Shown: positions 44,728-53,851 of the stretch, piece after piece
Layout of the letters: every line of letters starts with the position of its first letter
How positions within the stretch are numbered: the first letter of the stretch is position 1
Origin: Taibaiella lutea
GTDB taxonomy: Bacteria; Bacteroidota; Bacteroidia; Chitinophagales; Chitinophagaceae
Assembly: GCF_008629695.1 (NCBI RefSeq)
Contig: NZ_VWSH01000003.1
Span: forward strand, 743,688-807,687
Direction: 5' to 3'
DNA length: 64,000 nt
Position numbers and translations under genes: made by a program
The notes under the pieces: model-generated
Databases searched by the model: none
What the model was told of the DNA's origin: nothing
Seen by the model: the letters and a program-made list of their open reading frames with translations, nothing else

Positions 44728-45156
44728 ATGTCAACAGTGAAAGCGGGCGATACCGTAAATGTGCATTACCACGGAAAATTAACAGACGGAACTACATTTG
44801 ACAGTTCAGAAGGTCGCGAGCCATTGCAATTTACGGTAGGCGAAGGTCAGGTGATTAAAGGTTTTGATGATGCCTTAATCGATATGAAAATTGGTGACAA
44901 GAAAACAGTAAACATCCCTGTTGAAGAGGCTTACGGCCCTGCAGCTGCGGAAAATTTTATTGAATTTCCTAAATCTGAATTTCCTGAAGATTTGAAGCCG
45001 GAAGTAGGCGTTCAATTGCATTTAAGCGATAACCAGGGCAATCATTTTCCGGTTATTGTGCATGAAGTAAAAGAAGACAGCGTGGTATTGGATGCCAATC
45101 ATCCATTGGCCGGCAAAGCCCTTGTTTTCGATATCGAATTGGTTAGCATCGGGTAA
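44728..45156 (+). CDS. FKBP-type peptidyl-prolyl isomerase (SlyD-like)
   Basis: This 142-residue isomerase speeds cis-trans proline folding and can act as a chaperone. The FKBP core is TVNVHYHGKLTDGTTFDSSE, LQFTVGEGQVIKGFDDALID, GDKKTVNIPVEEAYGP. An insert-in-flap domain follows (FIEFPKSEFPEDLKPEVGVQ ... NHFPVIVHEVKEDSVVLDAN), and the strand ending HPLAGKALVFDIELVSI completes the fold. It lacks SlyD's His-rich metal tail. It is cytoplasmic, monocistronic and has a terminator at 45299. Confidence 0.95.
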   Translation: MSTVKAGDTVNVHYHGKLTDGTTFDSSEGREPLQFTVGEGQVIKGFDDALIDMKIGDKKTVNIPVEEAYGPAAAENFIEFPKSEFPEDLKPEVGVQLHLSDNQGNHFPVIVHEVKEDSVVLDANHPLAGKALVFDIELVSIG

Positions 45157-45298
45157 TTCCGTTGATTGACGGTTTAATTGCTTAATGATTTTAATGCCAC
45201 CTTCTATTTGTGGAATAATCGTTTCAGACAATGACATCATCTGACAATAGAATAAATTAACGATAAAGCAATTCAATCATAAAAAATAACGCTTCATT

Positions 45299-45330
45299 AA
45301 ACCCTGCCGGCTAATTCCGGCGGGGTTTTA
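45299..45330 (+). terminator. Terminator downstream of the FKBP gene
   Basis: The stem AACCCTGCCGG with CCGGCGGGGTT (45299-45327 region; one G-T pair) and a TTTTAAT tail. It lies 143 bp after the FKBP stop. TATATTTG at 45344-45351 just after it fits the -7 box (TAnnTTTG) for the next gene. Confidence 0.7.
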
Positions 45331-45383
45331 ATATTTGCTTTTGTATATTTGCCCGATATACAATTAAAACCATCCTACATTAA

Positions 45384-46085
45384 ATGTCCTGGAATTTATT
45401 CTTACAAATACCTGCCGATACCGTTGCGCAAATGACGCAAGCTGTTACTCCCGCTGCTCCGGAGCAATTATCACTTTGGTTTTTATTAAAAGAAGGCGGT
45501 GTTTTGATGATACCACTTGCCATTTGCAGTCTTTTAGCCGTCTATATATTTATTGAAAGGTATCTGGCTATTAAGAAAGCGGGAAAAGCACCCAATGATT
45601 TCATGCTGCGTATAAGAGAAAAAATTACGGAAGGCAGTATTTCAGGCGCTCAGTCGCTTTGTAAGAACTATGAAGGGTCGGTGCCCAGGGTTATAAGTAA
45701 AGGTATCAGCCGCATTGGCAAACCGATGGATCATATTGAGAAATCGATGGAAAGCTCGGGAAAACTGGAAGTATATCAGATGGAGAAAAATCTGGGTATT
45801 CTTTCAACCATTGCTGGTATTGCGCCTATGTTTGGGTTTCTGGGAACCATTGCCGGTATGATTATTTTGTTTTCCAATATACAGCATACCAATACTTTTG
45901 AAATAGGAACGATTGCAGGTGGTATTTATACCAAAATGGTAACATCGGCCGTGGGTTTGATTATTGGCTTGCTGGCTTATGTGGCAGATAAATACCTGAA
46001 TGCACAGATTAATAAAAATGTAAATAAAATTGAAGCAGCGTCGAGCGAGTTTCTGGATATTTTACATCAACCGGCTGCTGTTTAA
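45384..46085 (+). CDS. MotA/TolQ/ExbB proton-channel family protein
   Basis: This 233-residue inner-membrane protein has three helices: about 30-55 (GGVLMIPLAICSLLAVYIFI), 130-155 (LGILSTIAGIAPMFGFLGTI) and 165-195 (GIYTKMVTSAVGLIIGLLAY). The TolQ/ExbB signature GFLGTIAGM is present. These proteins use the proton-motive force with an ExbD/TolR partner to energise outer-membrane work. No exbD or tolR follows in this window, which is unusual. It ends in its own imperfect hairpin terminator. Confidence 0.92.
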   Translation: MSWNLFLQIPADTVAQMTQAVTPAAPEQLSLWFLLKEGGVLMIPLAICSLLAVYIFIERYLAIKKAGKAPNDFMLRIREKITEGSISGAQSLCKNYEGSVPRVISKGISRIGKPMDHIEKSMESSGKLEVYQMEKNLGILSTIAGIAPMFGFLGTIAGMIILFSNIQHTNTFEIGTIAGGIYTKMVTSAVGLIIGLLAYVADKYLNAQINKNVNKIEAASSEFLDILHQPAAV

Positions 46086-46119
46086 TTCCGGCAGTTGTTA
46101 TATATTATCAATCAATGTT

Positions 46120-46177
46120 CTTTATCATTTCGCGGAAATCTTTTTATTGAGATTTCTTAGGAATGATAAAGTTTTTT
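46120..46177 (+). terminator. Terminator of the ExbB-like gene
   Basis: A long imperfect hairpin, CTTTATCATTT...GGAAATC with GATTTC...GAATGATAAAG (46120-46130 and 46161-46171), is followed by six T. It isolates the channel gene from the polysaccharide operon. Confidence 0.7.
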
Positions 46178-46327
46178 ATAGGAGATCCGATAAACAGTCA
46201 TGAATCCTGCTTATTAATTTTATTCTTTAAAAGCAGGAATCACGTTTTTTTAAAATCTTTAAATTAAATGTCGCTAATGAATACTAAACAGATGAAAGGT
46301 TCGTTAGGAAAGCAATAAATTTCCATC

Positions 46328-47368
46328 ATGTTGCATGAAGTACAATATTTTTACATTCTGATTGCTTTTTCCTTATCCCTACTCGTTCACTATCTGGTGA
46401 TTGAGGTTACGCATAGGAAAGGTATCTTTTTGGACGAGCACGATAAGATTCAGAAAGTGCATGAAAAACCGACGCCACGCATAGGCGGTCTTGGTATTTT
46501 TCTTTCCTCCATGTTTATCCTGAATGATAATCTTTTGGGGGGTTATTTAATTCTTGCCGCTATTCCCGCTTTTGTTGCCGGATTTTTAGAAGATTATTCC
46601 GGTAAAATAAGTCCCACACAAAGGTTGGCCATCATGTGTCTTTCCCCTGTAATGGCTTTTATAATGATTCCCGCCAGTTTATTGACCAATTGGGGTTTTG
46701 TAATAGTTCCTGCAGTAATCGGAATGATAGCAAGCGTTGTTTTTATTGTGGCAATGGTTAACGGCGTCAATTTTACAGATGGACAAAACGGCCTGGCTTC
46801 AGGGACGGTCCTTATAAGTTTTGTTTCCTTTTCGGTTATTTCCTTTTTGCTAAAAGATACCTCGTTGTTCTACATCTGCCTGGTAATGTGTGCAGCTGTA
46901 TTCTCCTTCCTGATTTACAATTTTCCCGACGGAAAGATCTTTTTGGGAGACGGCGGTGCTTATTTATTAGGTTTTATGCTTGCCGCTATTGGTATCATTA
47001 CCATACAAAGCCATAACCAAATAGTTTCTCCATTATTACTACCCGCCATTTTGATTTATCCCCTTTGTGAAGTTGTTTTTTCAACATTCCGTAAAATATT
47101 TTACGATAAGATTTCTCCGTTGAAATCAGATGATTTTCACTTACACCAGTTATTGTTCCGCAACAGAGCCAATGGCAAAGCTTATGCACCTGCATTAATA
47201 ATATTGCCTTTACAAGCTATTGCTGCTATATTTGTAGTTTTATTTCTTAACGACGGATTTGCATTAGTATTGGTAATGCTTGCATTTCTGTTACTATACA
47301 GTTTGGTTTATATCAGAGAGCGTCGGTCAGACACTTTAAAAATGGGACAAGCCATAACAGTGAAATAA
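46328..47368 (+). CDS. Polyprenyl-phosphate sugar-1-phosphate transferase (MraY/WecA family)
   Basis: This 346-residue polytopic protein transfers a sugar-1-phosphate (typically GlcNAc-1-P) from its UDP form to undecaprenyl phosphate, the first step of many surface glycans. Motifs are KVHEKPTPRIGGLGIF, FVAGFLEDYSGKISPTQRL, the catalytic VNGVNFTDGQNGLASG and IFLGDGGAYLLGF, with the cytoplasmic His-rich SDDFHLHQLLF. About ten membrane helices are expected. It opens the polysaccharide operon and is 34 bp from ugd. Confidence 0.92.
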   Translation: MLHEVQYFYILIAFSLSLLVHYLVIEVTHRKGIFLDEHDKIQKVHEKPTPRIGGLGIFLSSMFILNDNLLGGYLILAAIPAFVAGFLEDYSGKISPTQRLAIMCLSPVMAFIMIPASLLTNWGFVIVPAVIGMIASVVFIVAMVNGVNFTDGQNGLASGTVLISFVSFSVISFLLKDTSLFYICLVMCAAVFSFLIYNFPDGKIFLGDGGAYLLGFMLAAIGIITIQSHNQIVSPLLLPAILIYPLCEVVFSTFRKIFYDKISPLKSDDFHLHQLLFRNRANGKAYAPALIILPLQAIAAIFVVLFLNDGFALVLVMLAFLLLYSLVYIRERRSDTLKMGQAITVK

Positions 47369-47402
47369 CACGAATCAGGGACATTTTTTTTAAAAAGCAA
47401 TC

Positions 47403-48734
47403 ATGAAAATTATAGTTGTTGGTACCGGATATGTTGGACTTGTAACCGGTGCCTGTCTGAGTGATGTTGGCGTGGAAGTGGTGTGTGTGGATGTGGATCA
47501 GCAGAAAATAGAAAATCTGAACCGTGGCATTTTGCCGATCTATGAACCGGGGCTCGAAGAAATTGTTCACCGGAATGCGCAAAAAGGAAGATTGACTTTT
47601 ACAACTTCCATAAAGGAGAATATTGCGGAAACCGATGCTATTTTTATTGCAGTAGGAACGCCGGAAGGCGAAGACGGTAGCGCTGATTTGAAATATGTGA
47701 TTGCCGTTGCAGATGAAATAGGTACATATCTGGAAGATTATGCTGTAATAATTACAAAAAGCACAGTGCCTGTCGGCTCTTCGCTGAAAGTAAAAGAAGC
47801 TATTGCTGATTCAATGAAGCGGAATGGGAAAAGCATTCCGTTTGATGTGGCCTCTAATCCTGAATTTTTAAAAGAAGGAGCAGCCATCAGCGATTTTATG
47901 AGTCCGGACAGGATTGTGGTAGGCGTGAATAGCGAACGGGCAGGAAAAGTAATAGAGCAGATTTACAAACCTTTTCTTTTGAACGGATATCGTATGATTT
48001 TTATGGATATTCCTTCAGCCGAAATGACAAAATATGCTGCCAATGCTATGCTGGCTACACGTATCAGTTTCATGAATGATATTGCAAATCTTTGCGAAAT
48101 CCTTGGGGCTGATATCAATCAGGTAAGGAATGGCATTGGTTCCGATCCGCGCATCGGCAATAAATTTTTATATGCAGGGATTGGCTATGGCGGTGCTTGT
48201 TTTCCGAAAGATGTAAAAGCCCTGATGAAAACAGGCGCCGATAACGGGCATCCGTTACGTATGCTTGAAGTGGTGGAAGAGGTAAATAATCGTCAGAAAC
48301 TGGTTTTGTTTCACAAATTGAAAAATTTGATGAAAGGGGATCTTAAAGACAAAAAGATAGCAATCTGGGGGTTATCTTTTAAACCGCAAACTGATGATAT
48401 GAGGGAAGCTCCTTCTATTTTAATCATTAATGAGCTTATAAAGGAAGGGGCAAAAGTAAATGCCTACGATCCGGTTGCAATAAAAGAAGTACACAGATAT
48501 ATTACAGTTCCGGTTAACTATACAGATGATGAATATACTGCTCTTGAAGGAGCAGATGCCCTGTTGCTGTTGACCGAATGGCGCGAATTCAGACTGCCTG
48601 ATTGGGGAAAAGTTAAGGAATTGATGACAAATCCTTTGATTCTGGATGGAAGAAATATTTATAACGAAAAAGAATTAGAATCATTAGGCTTTGAATATCA
48701 TTGTATTGGCGTTGGCAAGGCCATGAAAATTTAA
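47403..48734 (+). CDS. ugd: UDP-glucose 6-dehydrogenase
   Basis: This 443-residue NAD-dependent dehydrogenase oxidises UDP-glucose to UDP-glucuronate. The NAD-binding motif is VVGTGYVGLVTGACLSDVG. The catalytic Cys266 is in GYGGACFPKDV. Also present are SNPEFLKEGAAISDFMSPDR and the C-terminal AIWGLSFKPQTDDMREAPS. Unlike the WbpA-like enzyme at 53852 it has the UDP-glucose-type active-site text. It supplies a uronic-acid precursor for the glycan made by this operon. Confidence 0.94.
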   Translation: MKIIVVGTGYVGLVTGACLSDVGVEVVCVDVDQQKIENLNRGILPIYEPGLEEIVHRNAQKGRLTFTTSIKENIAETDAIFIAVGTPEGEDGSADLKYVIAVADEIGTYLEDYAVIITKSTVPVGSSLKVKEAIADSMKRNGKSIPFDVASNPEFLKEGAAISDFMSPDRIVVGVNSERAGKVIEQIYKPFLLNGYRMIFMDIPSAEMTKYAANAMLATRISFMNDIANLCEILGADINQVRNGIGSDPRIGNKFLYAGIGYGGACFPKDVKALMKTGADNGHPLRMLEVVEEVNNRQKLVLFHKLKNLMKGDLKDKKIAIWGLSFKPQTDDMREAPSILIINELIKEGAKVNAYDPVAIKEVHRYITVPVNYTDDEYTALEGADALLLLTEWREFRLPDWGKVKELMTNPLILDGRNIYNEKELESLGFEYHCIGVGKAMKI

Positions 48735-48862
48735 AGAATGTTAAACCACAATTATTAATGAATGTGATTTTTCAATACCTTGAAAATAATTGTAATTTCG
48801 CCACCAATTAAAAATATAAGAGTCGTTTTATATTTTGAACCATCAATGTCTATAAACTGATT

Positions 48863-51271
48863 ATGCCGAATCGTATAGTTAAATATTTTTCAAAAGCCTT
48901 GTCTGTGTTAGTATTGACTATGGGTCCATATTTTGCAACAGCACAGCAACCTCAACCTAAAACTCAAACTCCGACTACCGTTCCAACCATTGATCCAAGC
49001 ACGGTGACACCCGAGCAAATAAAGGAGATAATGGATCAGAATAAAGATCAGGCTGACCAAAAGCAGGACAATAATTCAGATCAGCAGCAAGATCAAAATA
49101 ACACCCAAAAAACCACAGAGGTTGAAAAAACCAGGAAAGAGAATAGAGGTATTAATATAGAAACAGGGCTTCCGATCTTTGGTAATGAAATATTCAATAA
49201 CAACGCTTCTACATTTGCCCCTGAAGCCAACAGGCCTGTCCCTTCAAATTATGTATTAGGCCCCGGAGATAAAATTGTAGTAAATGTGACAGGAAACTCT
49301 GTTGTAAGCTTTAATACTATAGTAACACCTGATGGTTCTGTTTCATTGCGGGAGTTTGGCAAGGTTTTTGTTGCGGGAAGAACAATTGAAAATGCAACCA
49401 CTATTATAAAAGAAAAATTAAAAGCCAATAGGTTTGCGGTTGATAATGGTACGAATGTAGATGTAACTATTACCAATATCAGAACCATCCATATTCATAT
49501 TATAGGTCAGGTAAGGACTCCGGGCGATTATGATGTTTCATCTCTGACCACCGTTTTTAATGCATTGTATCAATCAGGCGGCATTACCAATAACGGAACA
49601 TTCCGTGCCGTTAGAGTAATCAGAAATAATGAGCAGATTGCGCAGATAGATATCTACGATTATTTATTGAAAGGTGATTTAAGCAATAATATTACACTAA
49701 GAGATGGTGATATTGTACAGGTTAAGGAATACAATGTAAGAGTAAGTATGGAGGGCGAAGTAAAGCGACCTGCTTATTTCGAAGTACTGCCCGGAGAAAC
49801 GTTGAGTGATGTTATAAGGTTTGCCGGAGGTTTTACAGATCTTGCCTATAAATTCAGTATAAAAGCAATTCAGCTTACGGACAGGCAGCAACGAATTAAG
49901 GATATCCCGAGGACTGAATTTGAAAGTTATACTCCGCTTAAAGGTGATAAATATACTGTTAGCAGAATTCTGAATAAAGTTGAAAACAGAGTTTCTATTG
50001 CCGGTGCCGTTTATCGTCCCGGAGATTTTGAGTTAACAGATGGTCTTACGTTGAGAGAATTGATTTTGAAAGCGGATGGATTAAAAGAAGATGCTTATCT
50101 TGAAAGAGGCTATATAACACGTCAGAAAGAAGATAATAGTGCAGAAGTTATTCCTTTCTATGTTAAAGGAATAATGGATGGAACAGACCCTGATATTTTG
50201 TTAAAGAAGGAAGACCAGATTCAATTGTCATCTTTGTTTGATTATACGGATGCTTATACGGTGAGTATTGCAGGAAAAGTGAGGGTTGCAGGTACATTCC
50301 CGTTCCATAGTGGCATGACCGTAGAAGATTTGATATTGAGCGGTGGCGGCTTTGCTGATGGCGCCAATATGATGGAAGTGGAGATAGCACGTCGCGTGAA
50401 AGACAGCGATAAGCAGAAAAAAGATGCAAAGCTTTCAACGGTTATAAAGGTTTTGATAGACCCTGAGCTAAAACTCGCCGATTCGAAATTCAAACTGGAG
50501 CCATTTGATGTAGTCTCTGTTTTTGCATTGCCGGGATATGTTAAGCCTCAGTTTGTTACCATTGAAGGTGAGGTAATGAATCCCGGAACATTTGCATTGA
50601 TTACAAAAAATGACAGGATTTCGGACGTGATCAACAGGGCTAATGGCTTTACAGCGTTTGCAAATTTGAAAGGAGCATCACTTAAAAGACATGATTTGAT
50701 TGAAACCCAAAGTGATGCCGAACAACAGGAATATAAAAAGCAACTTTTGTTACAGCGCCAAAAAGAAGAAATAGCTGATACAAGCATGCTTAACGGACTG
50801 ATAAACAATCAAACCAAAAGGAATGATTTCGTTGGTATTAATTTACCGGAGATTATGGAGAAGCCAAAAGGTAAAAAAGATTTGATTGTGTTGGATGGGG
50901 ATGTTATCAATGTACCAAGAACCTTGCAAACGGTAAAAGTAACAGGGGAAGTGTATTCACCTAAAACAATTGTTTATACAAATGGTAAAAGTCTCAGGGA
51001 ATATATAAGCAGAAGCGGTGGCTTTACGGAGGATGCAAAAGCGAGTGATGCGTATGTTTTATATGCCAATGGGGATACGAAATCTACCCGGAGTTTTCTT
51101 TTCTTTAGAAATTACCCTAATATAGAACCGGGTGCTGAAATTTTTATACCGAGAAGGAAACCAAGAAAAGAAAGAGACGGTGCATCAGTTGCACAAACAT
51201 GGGTAGGGTTGACAGCAAGTATGGCATCTGTAGCTGCCATTATATATGCTATTGTAAACGCTAATAAGTAA
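48863..51271 (+). CDS. SLBB-domain polysaccharide export protein (Wza-like)
   Basis: This 802-residue outer-membrane export protein has a signal peptide (residues 1-28, ending ATAQQ). A Gln/Asp/Asn-rich linker spans about 30-90. The polysaccharide-export domain starts YVLGPGDKIVVNVTG, and five or six SLBB repeats follow (HIIGQVRTPGDYDVSSL, VSMEGEVKRPAYFEVLPGE, VSIAGAVYRPGDFELTDG, VSIAGKVRVAGTFPFHSG, VTIEGEVMNPGTFALI, VKVTGEVYSPKTIVYTNG). A C-terminal hydrophobic helix (GLTASMASVAAIIYAIV) is present. Long multi-SLBB exporters are usual in Bacteroidota. It works with the Wzz-like protein at 52742. Confidence 0.94.
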   Translation: MPNRIVKYFSKALSVLVLTMGPYFATAQQPQPKTQTPTTVPTIDPSTVTPEQIKEIMDQNKDQADQKQDNNSDQQQDQNNTQKTTEVEKTRKENRGINIETGLPIFGNEIFNNNASTFAPEANRPVPSNYVLGPGDKIVVNVTGNSVVSFNTIVTPDGSVSLREFGKVFVAGRTIENATTIIKEKLKANRFAVDNGTNVDVTITNIRTIHIHIIGQVRTPGDYDVSSLTTVFNALYQSGGITNNGTFRAVRVIRNNEQIAQIDIYDYLLKGDLSNNITLRDGDIVQVKEYNVRVSMEGEVKRPAYFEVLPGETLSDVIRFAGGFTDLAYKFSIKAIQLTDRQQRIKDIPRTEFESYTPLKGDKYTVSRILNKVENRVSIAGAVYRPGDFELTDGLTLRELILKADGLKEDAYLERGYITRQKEDNSAEVIPFYVKGIMDGTDPDILLKKEDQIQLSSLFDYTDAYTVSIAGKVRVAGTFPFHSGMTVEDLILSGGGFADGANMMEVEIARRVKDSDKQKKDAKLSTVIKVLIDPELKLADSKFKLEPFDVVSVFALPGYVKPQFVTIEGEVMNPGTFALITKNDRISDVINRANGFTAFANLKGASLKRHDLIETQSDAEQQEYKKQLLLQRQKEEIADTSMLNGLINNQTKRNDFVGINLPEIMEKPKGKKDLIVLDGDVINVPRTLQTVKVTGEVYSPKTIVYTNGKSLREYISRSGGFTEDAKASDAYVLYANGDTKSTRSFLFFRNYPNIEPGAEIFIPRRKPRKERDGASVAQTWVGLTASMASVAAIIYAIVNANK

Positions 51272-51299
51272 TTAATTTACGGATACTAAATTAAAATTA

Positions 51300-51653
51300 A
51301 TGAACGCTCTTGAACATGATGTAAGACCCTGGGGTGAATATTGGGTGCTTGAAGACTCGACATCGCATAAAGTAAAACATATTGAAGTAAATCAGGGAGG
51401 AAGATTAAGCTATCAATATCATAAATATAGAGCAGAAGTTTGGACAATTGTAAGCGGTGTGGCGACTGTTACATTAGAAGGCGAGATAAAAGAATATGTT
51501 GCAGGCGAAGTAGTCCGAATTCCGCAAGGGGCAAAGCATAGAGTTGCCAACAATACGAAAGAGAAGCTTATTATTATAGAAGTCCAGTTCGGAACTTATT
51601 TTGGAGAAGATGACATTATCAGGCTTGAAGATGACTATTCAAGAACAGATTGA
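51300..51653 (+). CDS. Mannose-6-phosphate isomerase, type II cupin
   Basis: This 117-residue cupin matches the C-terminal phosphomannose-isomerase domain of ManC/AlgA proteins: RPWGEYWVLED, HIEVNQGGRLSYQYHKYRAE and VWTIVSGVATVTLEGE, then RIPQGAKHRVAN. It interconverts fructose-6-P and mannose-6-P, or modulates the next enzyme. It is a separate gene placed before the guanylyltransferase, the reverse of the fused order. Confidence 0.9.
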   Translation: MNALEHDVRPWGEYWVLEDSTSHKVKHIEVNQGGRLSYQYHKYRAEVWTIVSGVATVTLEGEIKEYVAGEVVRIPQGAKHRVANNTKEKLIIIEVQFGTYFGEDDIIRLEDDYSRTD

Positions 51654-51714
51654 GCCACTTTTAAAAATCAAAAGCAAGACGAGTAAATCAGATAATTATT
51701 TTTAAGAATCAGGA

Positions 51715-52713
51715 ATGGCAGTAATCAATGTAATATTATCAGGTGGTGTGGGAAGCCGACTCTGGCCCTTGTCCAGAAAATCAAGGCCAAAGCAATATAT
51801 TCCTCTGTTTGATGGTAAGACGCTGTTTCAGATTTGTGCAGAACGGAATCGTGATTTGGTAGATCATATCCAGGTAGTAGGTAGTATCGATAATTACAAG
51901 CTTTCAAGAGTTGATTTTGAACAATGTGGTATCGATGATTATACTGAAATAATTGAAGCTGTTCCGAGAAATACATCAGCTTCCATTGCTTTCGCTGCCT
52001 TTTCTGCTGGCCCAGATGATATTTTGATTGTCACCCCTTCGGATCATATTATTAAAGGATTTGAAAGCTATAAAAAAGCAATTAATGATGCGGTTAAGCT
52101 TGCTGAGCAGGGGTATATAGTAACTTTTGGGGCAACACCGACAAGACCCGAAACCGGTTATGGATATATAGAGCACGATAGTGACATGAATGTATTATCC
52201 TTTAAAGAGAAGCCTGCATTGGAACTTGCAAAAGAATATGTTTCCAGCAGAAAATATTTATGGAATGCCGGTTTTTTTTGTTTTAAAGTATCTGTTTATC
52301 TGGATGAACTAAAACAATATGCTCCGGAAGTTTATGAGACTGCCGGTAAAACTATAGATAATATAAAAGATGGATTTTTGCCATTGGATGAAATGATGAA
52401 AATTCCATCAATCAGCGTGGATTATGCTGTAATGGAACATTCAAAGAAAATAAAAGTTGTTCCATTCAGTTTTGAATGGAGTGATCTTGGTTCTTTTGAG
52501 TCTGTATGGGAATATTTAGGAAAGGAGTCAAAAGAGAATGTTGGTGGCAATTTAGTTTTGGGCTCTGAGAAGCATGTTGAATTTATTGGCCTGGAGAATT
52601 TAATATTAGTAGAAACAGACGATGCAATATTGGTGATGCCAAAAGATAAGGCACAACATGTGAAGGAGATATACGAAAGACTGGAAAGAGAAAAACCGGA
52701 ATTGTTGAAATAA
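51715..52713 (+). CDS. Mannose-1-phosphate guanylyltransferase
   Basis: This 332-residue nucleotidyltransferase makes GDP-mannose from GTP and mannose-1-P. The motif LSGGVGSRLWPLSRKSRPKQ is the GTP-binding signature; also present are IVTPSDHII, TPTRPETGYGYIE, SFKEKPALE, WNAGFFCFK and FEWSDLGSFESVWEY. It lacks the isomerase half, which is encoded just upstream at 51300. Together they provide GDP-mannose to the polysaccharide. Confidence 0.94.
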   Translation: MAVINVILSGGVGSRLWPLSRKSRPKQYIPLFDGKTLFQICAERNRDLVDHIQVVGSIDNYKLSRVDFEQCGIDDYTEIIEAVPRNTSASIAFAAFSAGPDDILIVTPSDHIIKGFESYKKAINDAVKLAEQGYIVTFGATPTRPETGYGYIEHDSDMNVLSFKEKPALELAKEYVSSRKYLWNAGFFCFKVSVYLDELKQYAPEVYETAGKTIDNIKDGFLPLDEMMKIPSISVDYAVMEHSKKIKVVPFSFEWSDLGSFESVWEYLGKESKENVGGNLVLGSEKHVEFIGLENLILVETDDAILVMPKDKAQHVKEIYERLEREKPELLK

Positions 52714-52741
52714 TATTGTACTGAAACTTAAAGAGCAAAAT

Positions 52742-53794
52742 ATGCGCAATAGTGACAAGAAAGAGGAGATGACGCTAAAAGAAGTTTTTACCTCCATTCA
52801 GGATTGGTTAAAATATTTCAAATCGAAGATTTTAATTATTTTAATCATTGCAATCATCGGTTTTTTGTTGGGGTTTCTTTATGCTTACAGGAAGCCGCCT
52901 TTATATGTTGCCAAAAATACTTTTGTTTTAGATGAAAATAATGGAAGCAATGGCTTAAGTGGTCTTTCCGCATTGGGTCTTGATGTAGGCGGTGAAGATG
53001 CAAGAGGGCTATTTAATAGTTCCAAAAATATTTTATGGTTATATCAAAGTAACCTTATGTTGAGTGAGGTATTATTGACTCCTGTTTCAACCGACAATAC
53101 TCATAAAGATCTCCTTTTAAATCTTTTTTTAAAGGAAAGTGGCCTTAATAAAGTATATAAAGGAAATATCTTCAAAGTAGGAGATAGCCTTAATAATCTT
53201 TCATTAGAACAGAATGCTGTTATTAAAGAAGTAGTTGAGTATGTGAAGGCTCCCAATTATATGAAAGTAGAGGAGATGCCAAAATCGAATGGGATAATAA
53301 CGGTGACTGTAAGTTCAAAGGATGAAAAGTTTTCAAAGTTGTTTTGTGATGTACTCGTTGAAATTGTAAACAGCTATTACATTGAAACTCAGACTCAAAA
53401 AATATCAAACGAAATTCAGGTTTTAGAACAAAAGACCAATTATACAAGAGCATTATTAAACAATCAATCAGTAGAAGCTGCAACATCAGTCGATAACGTT
53501 CCGTATGCCAATCCCAATAAAACTATTTTAAGAGTTCCTCCACAGAGAAAGCAAATAGATATTGAGGCTAACAGAGCTATATATGTTGAATTGGTTAAGA
53601 ATTTGGAGATGAAGCAGATGCTCTTAGCTCAGGAAACGCCCCTTATCAAACAAATTGATGTACCAAGTTATCCTTTATCAGTAGTTACAAAACCAAAAAT
53701 CTTTTACGGTATTGTTTTTGCCATCGTTTTCGGATTATTGACTATAGGGTTCCTGTTTGTAAGACGCTTGTATAAAAAGACTATGAACAGCTAA
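52742..53794 (+). CDS. Wzz-type chain-length determinant
   Basis: This 350-residue inner-membrane protein has two helices, about 29-50 (ILIILIIAIIGFLLGFLYAY) and 325-343 (FYGIVFAIVFGLLTIGFLFV). A large helical periplasmic domain lies between (EIQVLEQKTNYTRALLNNQS). PSYPLSVVTKPKIFYG is the Pro-rich segment before the last helix. There is no kinase domain. It controls polymer length with the exporter at 48863. Confidence 0.9.
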   Translation: MRNSDKKEEMTLKEVFTSIQDWLKYFKSKILIILIIAIIGFLLGFLYAYRKPPLYVAKNTFVLDENNGSNGLSGLSALGLDVGGEDARGLFNSSKNILWLYQSNLMLSEVLLTPVSTDNTHKDLLLNLFLKESGLNKVYKGNIFKVGDSLNNLSLEQNAVIKEVVEYVKAPNYMKVEEMPKSNGIITVTVSSKDEKFSKLFCDVLVEIVNSYYIETQTQKISNEIQVLEQKTNYTRALLNNQSVEAATSVDNVPYANPNKTILRVPPQRKQIDIEANRAIYVELVKNLEMKQMLLAQETPLIKQIDVPSYPLSVVTKPKIFYGIVFAIVFGLLTIGFLFVRRLYKKTMNS

Positions 53795-53851
53795 TGGAAC
53801 AAAAAGGTTCTTTATAATATCATTATTAAAAATGTTGTATTAAATACCAGA

